Assembly (NCBI GenBank): GCA_963790715.1
Contig: CAWBPN010000016.1
Span: 62,001-126,000 of the forward strand
Direction: 5' to 3'
Length of the DNA stretch: 64,000 bases
Origin: DCFW01 sp963790715
Lineage (GTDB): Bacteria > Bacteroidota > Bacteroidia > Bacteroidales > Bacteroidaceae
In this document: positions 34,501 through 42,237 of the stretch, one piece after another
Layout of the letters: every line of letters begins with the position of its first letter
Position numbering within the stretch: the stretch's first letter is position 1
Position numbers and translations under genes: made by a program
Notes under the pieces: model-generated
Databases searched by the model: none
The model's input: the letters and a program-made list of their open reading frames with translations, nothing else
What the model was told of the DNA's origin: nothing

Positions 34501-34785
34501 ATCACCATAAACAAAGCACGAAACGCATTTGATATTGAAATGGAGTGGCGAATGGTACCACCGCTGGCACCGGCATACCATCCACTGACACAGTTACGAA
34601 ATATTCACTTTAAGAACATCACTGGAACAGCCGATTCGGCAGGTATAATACATGGATATAAAGAAGCTCCGTTCGATGAAAAAACATTCACATTCGAAAA
34701 TTGCCATATCAAAGCCAAAAAAAATTTGGACATCAAAAATGCCAATATTAATCTAAAAGGATTGACTGTAGATATTATTCGTTAA
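31588..34785 (+). CDS. Secreted two-enzyme fusion: GH106-like domain plus GH28 polygalacturonase
   Basis: 1065 residues with a signal peptide (about 1-20, ending AKAQ). Residues 25-685 resemble GH106-type alpha-L-rhamnosidases and relatives: IIDEGKYPSGFAGG (about 101-114) mirrors the family's DE-x-PSG motif, and a beta-sandwich closes this half. Residues 690-1065 are a GH28 beta-helix with SSDGID, YDDCISIKSG (about 884), GHGGVAMGS (about 920) and RFKS, giving the catalytic Asp set. Together they suggest attack on rhamnose- and galacturonate-containing pectin. The GH106 label is by motif only, so it is less sure than GH28. Confidence 0.8.
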   Translation: MKKIVYLLLFLMFVSYGAKAQLKEHFVTPPANCINHVIWGWNGNMNKKTICNDLDSIKKKGFRAVIIEAGYNMPYKYLSDGWFKAVRTGVLEAKKRGLKVWIIDEGKYPSGFAGGKFSEERPDLRMQALVVYYKISVKRGEYIDKDIPDGVLSAVAINRSGKPDRTVVVKNGKINFNAGLDDWDILLVKNDFRTSATRCVNNPTGGKDTANSLCDYLNPKAVRQFIQWTHEQYKKYLGKELGTTVLGFRGDEPDFAHLPWTPSIIDTFKNVKGYDPTPYLASFFTKTPTIEEQRVKADYWDVWSKLFATNFFGQQADWCKANGVEHITHLNHDDEMPKCVVSEGDFFRDLSKVQVPGIDAIWNQIWPGVENDFPKQASSVAHVYGKPRAFSESFAAYKPEPTIPQAKFVVDYQIARGINFFEFMYWASGSKMKTWMSAPSMKELNDYTNRTTYLMTQGKPGAKIAMYYPVSTMWLGNNQVYQDVVKISHMLLQRQKDFDYINDDAFKEALKVGPGYFENRSGQRYYTLIIPSTDVISKDAWNSIEKFVSEGGKVLFWGRKPYSLVDKSFTKPLPITDLSNSIYEPRVEWTDYVNNAMPKPELKIVSSNNDSIRYIHRITSEGDLYFIFNESRTPENLTVDFNKVGTVKEWNAVSGTIHPIDATYVDNYTRLNIKLEEWGTKIISIEKSTNTYNIKDYGVKGDGSVETHALQSVIDNAANEGGGTVVIPSGTYVSGALFFSRGVDIKLEKGARLVSTTNPDDFPIITTRAEGVEGLWRSAFLNFTHDDDVRVFGDGTVDGKGLEWKKVKIDRYGRPKLITFTDCPGGEISGIKMTNQALWCLHILYTKGFTVDGVNIKADDYIPSSDGIDVDSSSNIVIKGVHITTYDDCISIKSGRDEDGRRVGIPSENILIENCHFAYGHGGVAMGSEISGCIRNVTVRSCTIDNENWNPVRFKSQPGRGGVVENITFEDITINKARNAFDIEMEWRMVPPLAPAYHPLTQLRNIHFKNITGTADSAGIIHGYKEAPFDEKTFTFENCHIKAKKNLDIKNANINLKGLTVDIIR

Positions 34786-34917
34786 GAATACTATTTTACT
34801 CATTTATACAAACAAAATGCAAGTATTTTATAAAAAATGCAGAAAATATGCTGGTTTCTAATACTTTTTATTTACTTTCGCGTCCAAAAATAGGATAATT
34901 TATAAAACATAAACTGT

Positions 34918-36471
34918 ATGAGTACACAGAAAGGGCACCCGAAGGGCCTATATTTATTGTTCGTCACAGAAATGTGGGAACGATTCAGTTATTATGGCAT
35001 GCGAGCATTGTTCTCGTTATTTCTTTTAAATGCCATGCTTTTCGACAAAGATACAACATCAACTATTTACGGAAGTTATCAAGGATTGGTTTATTTAACT
35101 CCGCTGATAGGCGGCTATGTTGCCGACCGTTATTGGGGTAATCGTCACTCTATCATTTTCGGTGGATTGGTAATGGCGCTCGGGCAGTTCTTTATGTTCT
35201 TCAGCGCCTTATTTTATACTACCCACGGACTGGCTACTATATTATTGTTCATAGGATTGGGATTGTTGATATTCGGTAACGGTTTCTTCAAGCCGAATAT
35301 TTCTACAATGGTAGGTGACTTATATGAACCGCAGGATAAACGTAAGGATTCGGCTTTCACAATCTTTTATATGGGCATCAACGTTGGCGCATTCTTAGCT
35401 CCGCTTGCTTGCGGCGCTCTAGGCGACACGGGCAACCCTGCCGATTACAAATGGGGATTCTTTTTGGCCGGTATCGGCATGTTACTGGGTGTGAGCGTGT
35501 TTGTTGCTCTTAAAAACAAATATTTAATTACACCGGAGGGTGTACAAATCGGTACAAAACCTGAGAAAAAAGATCCGACAATGGATGCCGACAAAGGTAA
35601 ACGCCCGAAATCTCGCGGAATAGTACAAATGTTGCTGTGGGCTTTATTGGAAATTATATTATTCCTGATATTCAACAAAATATGCGGAGCCGACGTTATC
35701 GGAGGATTTATTTATTCAGTCGCCATTGTAGTTCCCTTATTTATTATCACTGACAACACATTGACAAAAGATGAACGTTCGAGAATACTTGTAATTTTCA
35801 TCATTGCATTCTTTGTCATATTCTTCTGGTCTGCATATGAGCAGGCAGGTGCTTCGCTCACATTCTTCACTGAGGAACAAACAAACAGAGCATTTTCACT
35901 ATTCGGTAAAAGTTTCACCATACCTACCTCTTATTTCCAATCATGCAATCCTGTATTTATCGTAATATTAGCTCCACTTTTCAGTATGCTGTGGGGAGCA
36001 CTCGGTAAACGTGACAAAGAACCGGCTTCACCTACCAAACAGGCAGTAGGTTTATTCTTGCTCTCACTCGGATTTTTATATATATCCGCCGGCGTACAAG
36101 GCTTGGCTCCGGGACAAAAAGTCAGCATGATATGGATTGTTGGTTTATACTTCATACACACAATGGGCGAACTTTGCTTAAGCCCAATCGGATTGTCTTT
36201 GGTAAACAAACTGTCACCTGCAAGATTTTCATCATTACTGATGGGCGTATGGTTCTTAAGTAATGCCGCTTCAGACAAGTTTGCCGGGGCATTAAGTTCG
36301 TTTTATCCCGAAGTGAAAAACGGCGTCACGGCATCAAAATCAATATTGGGATTCCAAATATCCACATTACATGATTTCTTCATGATTTTCGTTGTAATGA
36401 GCGGTGTTGCTGCTATTATATTATTCTTCTTGTCCAAGAAATTGCAGAAAATGATGAAGGGTGTTAGATAA
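34918..36471 (+). CDS. POT/PTR-family proton-coupled oligopeptide transporter
   Basis: 517 residues with about 12-14 hydrophobic segments. The POT signature ERFSYYGMRA lies at residues 16-25, and GGYVADRYWG and FYMGINVGA (about 60-70 and 150) mark the family. An inserted cytoplasmic loop carries the Lys-rich KPEKKDPTMDADKGKRPKS stretch. It imports di- and tripeptides with protons. It stands alone, upstream of hpt. Confidence 0.9.
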   Translation: MSTQKGHPKGLYLLFVTEMWERFSYYGMRALFSLFLLNAMLFDKDTTSTIYGSYQGLVYLTPLIGGYVADRYWGNRHSIIFGGLVMALGQFFMFFSALFYTTHGLATILLFIGLGLLIFGNGFFKPNISTMVGDLYEPQDKRKDSAFTIFYMGINVGAFLAPLACGALGDTGNPADYKWGFFLAGIGMLLGVSVFVALKNKYLITPEGVQIGTKPEKKDPTMDADKGKRPKSRGIVQMLLWALLEIILFLIFNKICGADVIGGFIYSVAIVVPLFIITDNTLTKDERSRILVIFIIAFFVIFFWSAYEQAGASLTFFTEEQTNRAFSLFGKSFTIPTSYFQSCNPVFIVILAPLFSMLWGALGKRDKEPASPTKQAVGLFLLSLGFLYISAGVQGLAPGQKVSMIWIVGLYFIHTMGELCLSPIGLSLVNKLSPARFSSLLMGVWFLSNAASDKFAGALSSFYPEVKNGVTASKSILGFQISTLHDFFMIFVVMSGVAAIILFFLSKKLQKMMKGVR

Positions 36472-36477
36472 AATCCT

Positions 36478-36485
36478 TACATTTG
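36478..36485 (+). promoter_or_regulatory. -7 box TACATTTG of hpt
   Basis: It matches TAnnTTTG. It overlaps the TTG that begins the longest hpt frame (36483), which rules that start out. Confidence 0.55.
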
Positions 36486-36506
36486 CAACCTGTTCAAAAA
36501 ACATTA

Positions 36507-37046
36507 ATGATGAAAGAGGTTCAAATATTAGATAAGAAATTTACGCTTACGCTCAGTGCAGAAACAATTGACAAGGAAGTTTCACGTGTTGCAGAAGAGA
36601 TAAACAGAGATTTCAAAGACAAGAATCCCATTTTTCTGGCAGTGCTTAACGGTGCATTCATGTTTGCTGCAGATTTAATGAAAAAGGTAAACATCCCGAG
36701 TGAAATTTCATTTGTCAAACTTGCTTCATATCAAGGACTAAATTCCACAGGCGTGATCAAGGATGTAATGGGACTTTCGGAAAATATAAAAGATCGTGTA
36801 GTGGTTATTGTGGAAGATATTGTGGACACCGGCGTAACCATGCAACACATGATTGAAGTTCTTGGCATGCATAACCCAAAAGAAGTTCATATTGCCACGT
36901 TGCTGACAAAGCCGGAAAAGTTGAAGGTTAGTCTTAATATCGAATATAATGCAATTGCAATACCTAACGACTTCATTGTCGGCTACGGATTGGATTATGA
37001 CGGATACGGACGTAACTTGCCCGAAATATACACGTTGAAACAATAA
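36507..37046 (+). CDS. hpt: Hypoxanthine phosphoribosyltransferase
   Basis: 179 residues from ATG 36507 (36510 is equally possible). The longer TTG frame begins inside the promoter. The PRPP motif VIVEDIVDTGVTM (about residues 101-113) and the substrate loop SYQGLNSTG identify the enzyme, which makes IMP or GMP from the free base. It is the first of four genes, hpt-adk-obg-yfiH, with 10, 9 and 22 bp spacings, likely one operon. Confidence 0.92.
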   Translation: MMKEVQILDKKFTLTLSAETIDKEVSRVAEEINRDFKDKNPIFLAVLNGAFMFAADLMKKVNIPSEISFVKLASYQGLNSTGVIKDVMGLSENIKDRVVVIVEDIVDTGVTMQHMIEVLGMHNPKEVHIATLLTKPEKLKVSLNIEYNAIAIPNDFIVGYGLDYDGYGRNLPEIYTLKQ

Positions 37047-37056
37047 TAATATAACA

Positions 37057-37644
37057 ATGACCAATAAAAAGATGCTTAATATCGTAATCTTTGGTGCTCC
37101 AGGAGCAGGGAAGGGTACACAAAGTGAGAAAATTGCAAAAAAATATAAAGTAGGTCATATCTCAACCGGTGACGTACTGCGTGCTGAAATTAAAAACGGT
37201 ACCAAACTTGGCAAAACGGCTAAAGGCTATATTGACAACGGACAGCTGATACCTGATGAACTGATGGTAGACATATTAGCCGACGTTCTTGACAATGGAA
37301 ACTTTGAAGAAGGTGTGATATTCGACGGCTTTCCACGCACAATAGCTCAGGCTAATGCATTAAAGAAAATGCTGAATGAGCGCGGACAGGAAATTACCGC
37401 CATGCTTGATTTAGAAGTACCTGAAGAAATATTAATGGCTCGTCTTATAAACCGCGGAAAAGAAACTGGCAGAACAGACGATAATGAAGAGACAATCAAA
37501 AAACGCCTAACTGTCTACCATAACCAAACGGCTCCATTGAAAGACTTTTATAAAAAAGAAGGCTCATACAAGCATATCAAAGGTTTTGGAGAATTGGAAA
37601 ACATATTTGCCGACGTATGCAAGGCAATTGAAGAAAGTAAATAA
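37057..37644 (+). CDS. adk: Adenylate kinase
   Basis: 195 residues; the ATG at 37072 would give the usual MLNIVIFGAPG start and is an alternative. Walker A is GAPGAGKGTQ (about 14-23), then STGDVLRAEI, FDGFPRTIAQA and a short LID (RLINRGKETGRTDDNEET) without zinc Cys residues. It balances ATP, ADP and AMP. Confidence 0.95.
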   Translation: MTNKKMLNIVIFGAPGAGKGTQSEKIAKKYKVGHISTGDVLRAEIKNGTKLGKTAKGYIDNGQLIPDELMVDILADVLDNGNFEEGVIFDGFPRTIAQANALKKMLNERGQEITAMLDLEVPEEILMARLINRGKETGRTDDNEETIKKRLTVYHNQTAPLKDFYKKEGSYKHIKGFGELENIFADVCKAIEESK

Positions 37645-37653
37645 AATAAAAAT

Positions 37654-38796
37654 ATGCCGGAATCAAATTTTGTTGATTACGTTAAGATATATTGCAGTTC
37701 AGGCAAAGGTGGTGCCGGATCGGCACATCTGAGACATGAAAAGTTCGAACCGAAAGGTGGACCTGACGGTGGAGACGGTGGGAGAGGCGGTCACGTTATT
37801 TTAAAAGGTAACCGCAACTATTGGACACTTCTTCACTTAAGATACTCGCGCCATGCCATTGCCACAGGCGGTGGAAACGGTGGATCGTCAAGGAGTTTCG
37901 GTAAAGACGGCAAAGATAAAATCATCGAAGTGCCGTGCGGTACTGTTGTGTATAATGCAGAAACAGGAGCATATATCACCGACATCACAGACAACGGTCA
38001 GGAATATGTGCTCTTGAAAGGCGGCAGAGGAGGACAGGGCAACTGGCATTTCCGCACGTCGACAAGGCAAACTCCTCGTTTTGCGCAACCGGGCGAACCG
38101 AAAAAGGAACTGACCGTAATACTGGAATTGAAACTGCTAGCCGATGTAGGTTTGGTGGGATTTCCGAATGCAGGTAAATCAACTTTGTTATCTGCCGTGT
38201 CTTCGGCAAAACCGAAAATAGCCAATTATCCTTTTACAACGTTGGAGCCGAACTTGGGCATTGTGCCTTATCGCGACAACCAGTCATTCGTGATGGCTGA
38301 CATTCCTGGTATCATTGAGGGAGCAAGTGAAGGTAAGGGACTTGGACTAAGGTTTTTACGCCACATCGAGCGTAACTCACTGTTGCTTTTTATGGTACCG
38401 ACCGATGCTGACAATATAAGAGAGGAATATAATATTCTACTCAATGAGCTGAAAAAATATAATCCCGAGTTACTTGACAAGCAGCGCGTGCTGGCAGTTA
38501 CAAAATGTGACATGCTTGACGATGAATTGATGGAAGAAATCGAACCTGCATTGCCGTCGATACCTCACATCTTTATATCATCAGTCACAGGATACAACAT
38601 ACCGCAGCTCAAAGACATACTTTGGGGTGAGTTAAACAAGACCGATAATCAGTTGACTGAGGAAATAGCTCATCGCAATCTAAACAGAATTCAAATGAAT
38701 GACGTTGAGGATTTGGATGCCCCTGATGATTATGAAAGCGATGAAGAGCCGGACAATGATGAAGAAAGCTCCAATATCGACAATGAAGATGATTGA
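37654..38796 (+). CDS. obg: GTPase Obg/CgtA
   Basis: 380 residues. A glycine-rich Obg fold (1-158) is followed by the GTPase domain: GFPNAGKST (about 168-176), TTLEPNLG switch I, DIPGIIEGASEGKGLG switch II and TKCD (about 287-290). The C-terminus is a highly acidic tail from about residue 345, usual in Bacteroidota. It acts in late 50S ribosome assembly. Confidence 0.95.
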   Translation: MPESNFVDYVKIYCSSGKGGAGSAHLRHEKFEPKGGPDGGDGGRGGHVILKGNRNYWTLLHLRYSRHAIATGGGNGGSSRSFGKDGKDKIIEVPCGTVVYNAETGAYITDITDNGQEYVLLKGGRGGQGNWHFRTSTRQTPRFAQPGEPKKELTVILELKLLADVGLVGFPNAGKSTLLSAVSSAKPKIANYPFTTLEPNLGIVPYRDNQSFVMADIPGIIEGASEGKGLGLRFLRHIERNSLLLFMVPTDADNIREEYNILLNELKKYNPELLDKQRVLAVTKCDMLDDELMEEIEPALPSIPHIFISSVTGYNIPQLKDILWGELNKTDNQLTEEIAHRNLNRIQMNDVEDLDAPDDYESDEEPDNDEESSNIDNEDD

Positions 38797-38818
38797 AATA
38801 AATAATAGCAAAAATATT

Positions 38819-39571
38819 ATGGGGTTTGAAAATTTGAAAAAATTTCCAAACCTCATTCATTTTGTCACCACTCGTTACGGCGGTGTAAGCTCCGGAGCAT
38901 ACGCCTCGTTCAATTGTTCACCTTTCAACGGGGATAATATTGAGGATGTGAACGAAAACCAAAGAAGGCTGCGCAAAATTACCGGTATCGAACATCTTAT
39001 AATTCCACACCAAATACACGGAACAGCTGTAAAAATAATAGATAAAGCGTGCACCCCAAACGATTTGGAAGGCATTGACGCACTTGTAACCAACCGCAAA
39101 GACTTTTGCATTTGTATTTCTACAGCCGATTGCGTTCCTGTTTTCGTGTACGACCCTGTTTGCAAAGTTATTGCCATGGCACATGCCGGATGGCGTGGAA
39201 CAGTTGCCAATATAGTTGTAAAAACTATCGACTGCATGGAAAAGTATTTCAATGTAAACCCGGCAAATATCATAGCGGCAATAGGCCCTTCAATTTCTTT
39301 AAAAGATTTTGAAATAGGCGATGAAGTGTATCAAACCTTTGCCGATGCATGGTTTGATATGAAGCAAATCTCATGTTTTGACACGCTGGCACAAAAACAT
39401 CATATCGACTTATGGAAAGCCAACATAATGCTCTTGCAGTCAAAAGGCGTAAAATCTGAGAATATAGAATGTTCTGGAATTTCCACTTACAGCAATGCTG
39501 AAGACTTTTTCTCTGCCCGCCGTTTAGGAATAAAGTCGGGTAGGATACTTTCAGGATTGATGCTGAAATAG
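38819..39571 (+). CDS. YfiH/LACC1-family purine nucleoside-phosphorylase-like protein
   Basis: 250 residues from ATG 38819; a start at 38789 that overlaps the obg stop is possible. Family motifs are HQIHGTAV, TADCVPVFVYD and AHAGWRGTVANI, whose His and Cys residues bind zinc in the active site. These proteins cleave purine nucleosides and have been linked to peptidoglycan quality control. It closes the hpt-adk-obg operon, and its end faces the convergent BACON/LRR gene 44 bp away. Confidence 0.88.
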   Translation: MGFENLKKFPNLIHFVTTRYGGVSSGAYASFNCSPFNGDNIEDVNENQRRLRKITGIEHLIIPHQIHGTAVKIIDKACTPNDLEGIDALVTNRKDFCICISTADCVPVFVYDPVCKVIAMAHAGWRGTVANIVVKTIDCMEKYFNVNPANIIAAIGPSISLKDFEIGDEVYQTFADAWFDMKQISCFDTLAQKHHIDLWKANIMLLQSKGVKSENIECSGISTYSNAEDFFSARRLGIKSGRILSGLMLK

Positions 39572-39615
39572 CACCTTATTTCACAAATTTGATAATGCTA
39601 TTCATCTTTCAGAAC

Positions 39616-41085
39616 TCACTCCTCCAAAACATTCTCAAACTTTCCCCAATTGCCGGCATTTCGATAAATGGCTGCACAGCCTTTAGGCACTACAAGCGTA
39701 CAATTCTGATAAAGAGTCGACTGGAACAGAATGGAAGGTATCAAATCTGCGTCATCCCAGGGGGCATAGAGCTTCTTGGGATGGAAACCTTGGAAAGAAT
39801 AAATGTCAAAGTCCTTGAGTTCCTCAGAAAGGTAGAAAGACCCGAACTCTCCTCCAGTACTGAAAGCCATCTGACCGATGCTTTGCAGGTCATTGGTACG
39901 CCATGTCTTGAGGGTAACAAGATTTGGGCAATTGAAAAAGGCATGACTGCCAACAGACTTTACAGAATAGGGCACTTCAGCATAGATCAGTGAAGAGCAT
40001 CCCTCAAAAGTATAATTGCCAATTCCATGCAGAGTCAGTGGCAACAAGACGGAGTCCAAGGCCGTAGAACTTTCAAATAACCTGTCGGGGAGGATATTCT
40101 TGCCATTTTCACGCCATCCGGAATAGCCATTTGCAAGATCCTCACTGTAGATGGTCTCCACGCAGTTAAGGTCAAGGACCTTATGGCTCCCGGCCATATC
40201 AAGGCGGTTCTGAATGTCACCGGCCCCAGCGAACTTCTTCAGGAAGAGAAGGTCCTTGTAATACAGATCCCCCACGATCTGAAGATGCTTCACATTTTTC
40301 CAGCCTTCCACATTGTCCTCACCGAGGATAACTCCCAAGAGTCCTATGGAGGCAATGCTGTCAGTACTGTTAGTCAAGGTGGAAATGGTCAGTTTCTGCG
40401 TGAGCATTTCATCATTGGGCTTCTGTTTAATGATGACCTTACCCAATGTGAGTCCGTTCTTGCTGAAAACGATCATGCTCACCCTTCCCAATCCGCTGTT
40501 CGGCCACAGGCGATAAGACAAAGTGCCCTTTGCATTTGCGGTGTCTACCTTCACGAGGTCTATCCAGTGATAATGACCGTCAGCCGCATAGCAGGTAATG
40601 CCCGTATCGAATGATGTGTTATAAGTAAACGGAATGTTTATCTCGCCGCCATCCTTAGAAATGGTGTATTCCGTCTGAGAAAAAAGGTGGAGAGTAGGTT
40701 TACCAGCCTGCCGGACGCTTACATTCAGCGTGTGCCCTTTCGACTGTATAACGATCACGGCAGAGCGTGGCGTCTCACTGTCATTCTTTTTGCAGTCCAC
40801 ATGGATGCTCTGTGTACCACCCTGCTCATCATTTGTGATCGAGCACCAGTCCGGAGCTGCATTGCTAGCCCCCACCATGATGGAAGAAGACCAGTCGGTA
40901 TTATTCTTCATATTAAAAGACACCGTCTGACTTGATTCCTCATAAGAGAAGTCAAGACCTTTCTCAATAGCATTCTGCTGGTTTTTCTCTAATATGAAAG
41001 GATAGTCATCGCTGCTGCACGAGGGCATCAGGAAAAGAATGGTAAACACCAGACTGAAATAAAATACGAAAGAATTTAGCTTCAT
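39616..41085 (-). CDS. BACON/leucine-rich-repeat surface lipoprotein (BspA-like)
   Basis: 489 residues from ATG 41085. A lipoprotein signal ends MPSCSSD. Two BACON-like Ig modules (about 35-135 and 140-235) precede a set of LRR_5/BspA repeats (about 330-485, pattern SSLIYAEVPYSVKSVGSHAF). Such proteins bind host proteins or polysaccharides at the cell surface. Longer in-frame starts lie above the transcript start. The gene is visibly richer in G+C than its neighbours, suggesting acquisition. Confidence 0.82.
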   Translation of the reverse strand: MKLNSFVFYFSLVFTILFLMPSCSSDDYPFILEKNQQNAIEKGLDFSYEESSQTVSFNMKNNTDWSSSIMVGASNAAPDWCSITNDEQGGTQSIHVDCKKNDSETPRSAVIVIQSKGHTLNVSVRQAGKPTLHLFSQTEYTISKDGGEINIPFTYNTSFDTGITCYAADGHYHWIDLVKVDTANAKGTLSYRLWPNSGLGRVSMIVFSKNGLTLGKVIIKQKPNDEMLTQKLTISTLTNSTDSIASIGLLGVILGEDNVEGWKNVKHLQIVGDLYYKDLLFLKKFAGAGDIQNRLDMAGSHKVLDLNCVETIYSEDLANGYSGWRENGKNILPDRLFESSTALDSVLLPLTLHGIGNYTFEGCSSLIYAEVPYSVKSVGSHAFFNCPNLVTLKTWRTNDLQSIGQMAFSTGGEFGSFYLSEELKDFDIYSFQGFHPKKLYAPWDDADLIPSILFQSTLYQNCTLVVPKGCAAIYRNAGNWGKFENVLEE

Positions 41086-41211
41086 GTTTAAATTGATTAT
41101 TCTCATTCTATGGACTCTGTCTTTTGGGGCATCGTTACCTATACACAACTCTGTCTCGTTGCCTCTTAAGGTAATCATTCCGCTAGCTCCATCAAGAAAC
41201 TTATCCAAACA

Positions 41212-41219
41212 CAAAAATA
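41212..41219 (-). promoter_or_regulatory. -7 box TATTTTTG of the BACON/LRR gene
   Basis: It matches TAnnTTTG on the minus strand and implies a leader of about 120 nt. It rules out the frame start at 41214. Confidence 0.45.
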
Positions 41220-41509
41220 CATATTTTTATCAACTTATGAGCAATTAATGGTCTGATTCCACGGCTTTTTAATATATTTAATCATTCATAGAAGGCCTTG
41301 TGCATGACATCCACTATATTCAAGATGTAAAGATGGAATATCATTATTGCAGCATCTTCTGCGATAGAGGTTATTATAAATACCGCATACAGTATACAAT
41401 TATGTATTTCATCCTTCAGATAGCCTTTATTCATCGCGTTTACAGCATGAATGACTGAATAACATGTATTCATTTTATCCATTCAGTGATGTAGCAAGAA
41501 ATATCCGGC
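41220..41509. other. Gene-free stretch before the copy-2 array
   Basis: No convincing gene is seen. A 66-codon minus-strand frame (41282-41482) has no start signal or family resemblance. No TAnnTTTG box facing right was found. Confidence 0.4.
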
Positions 41510-41565
41510 TGTCGGCGAAGAGATTAGTAACAGTTGCCCAACGGTTACTAATCTCTTCGCCGACA
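41510..41565. repeat. Perfect 22-bp hairpin, copy 2
   Basis: Arms 41510-41531 and 41544-41565 are perfect complements over 22 bp with a 12-nt loop (AGTTGCCCAACG, itself able to pair GTTG with CAAC). It lies inside the 22-nt-period array, one arm spanning one unit and the other spanning parts of the next two. It is far stronger than a chance dyad. Confidence 0.85.
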
Positions 41566-41620
41566 ATCTGAGAACCGTTCACCAACTCTTGGTAATCTGT
41601 TGCGCGACAGTTTTGAAGTA
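41511..41620. repeat. Array of degenerate 22-nt units, copy 2
   Basis: Five consecutive 22-nt windows start at 41511, 41533, 41555, 41577 and 41599. The second and fourth agree at 16 of 22 positions, both starting GTT, sharing CCAAC at positions 6-10 and ending TAATCT. The third and fifth share the TT start and a central CGAC or GCGAC. The consensus differs from the copy-1 array, but the period and the position before the conserved leader are the same. The unit length is not a multiple of three, so it is not a protein repeat. Confidence 0.5.
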
Positions 41621-41655
41621 AATATGTTTCGGCTGATTACAACCCGAAATGTACA

Positions 41656-42237
41656 GGCAAAACGTCCGACTCATACATAGTTTAGAGGTAAAACACGCTG
41701 GAAAAATATGTTAAATGTACTGGGAAGTCGGAGCTCTGCCGGTATAAAACAAACGCCATTGCAGAATCATTTTAATAATATGTAAGGTAATGTGCTGTAA
41801 TGGTTATAAATATATAATATTGTAATGATTGCTGTTTTGTCCATATTTCTATATTCCGATAATTGCAAAAAACGTATATAATTTTCCCCGATTTTGGGAG
41901 GAAATAAAACTCTCCCTGCATGACTTTCGTTTTTCTGTTAATTTTAGGTATTGGTAATTTGTTAAATATTATCGGTTTGTTAATGATATATTTGCGACCT
42001 GAATGTGTTATGTACATGATTAGTAAGCTGAAGTATGATTATGTTCAGCTAATCAGCTGAAAAAGCCTATTAATAAAGGTAATCTGAAACATGAATAGCA
42101 TGTTCGAAAAATGATAATTTGAGCTTATTTTGAAAATAAATTGCGAATCACTTGACATCGCCGTTTAAATATATTATCTTTGTATCAATAATTGATATAT
42201 ATAATATTAATCAAATAATATGGAGAGATAAACAATT
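41656..42237 (+). repeat. VapE-element leader, copy 2 (uninterrupted)
   Basis: This matches 3832-4005 plus 10240-10647. It begins with GGCAAAACGTCCGACT, contains the AT-rich TGGTTATAAATATATAAT block, the AAAACTCTCCC and CATGACTTTCG blocks and the paired TCAGCTGA sites, and ends at the promoter and start codon of vapE copy 2. A closing stem pairs 41651-41658 with 41738-41745. The length, about 580 bp of conserved non-coding DNA, is large for a simple promoter. Confidence 0.6.
42152..42182 (+). promoter_or_regulatory. Promoter of vapE copy 2
   Basis: TTG at 42152-42154 and TATCTTTG at 42175-42182, arranged as in copy 1. Confidence 0.6.

Noticed and set aside
38699..38818. N-terminal extension of the YfiH-like protein overlapping obg
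   Set aside because: The first 40 residues are the obg acidic tail read in another frame; family members start at the MGFENL-type end.
41772..42017. An 81-codon minus-strand frame inside the copy-2 leader
   Set aside because: The matching part of copy 1 does not keep the frame, and the DNA there is conserved as blocks unrelated to codons.
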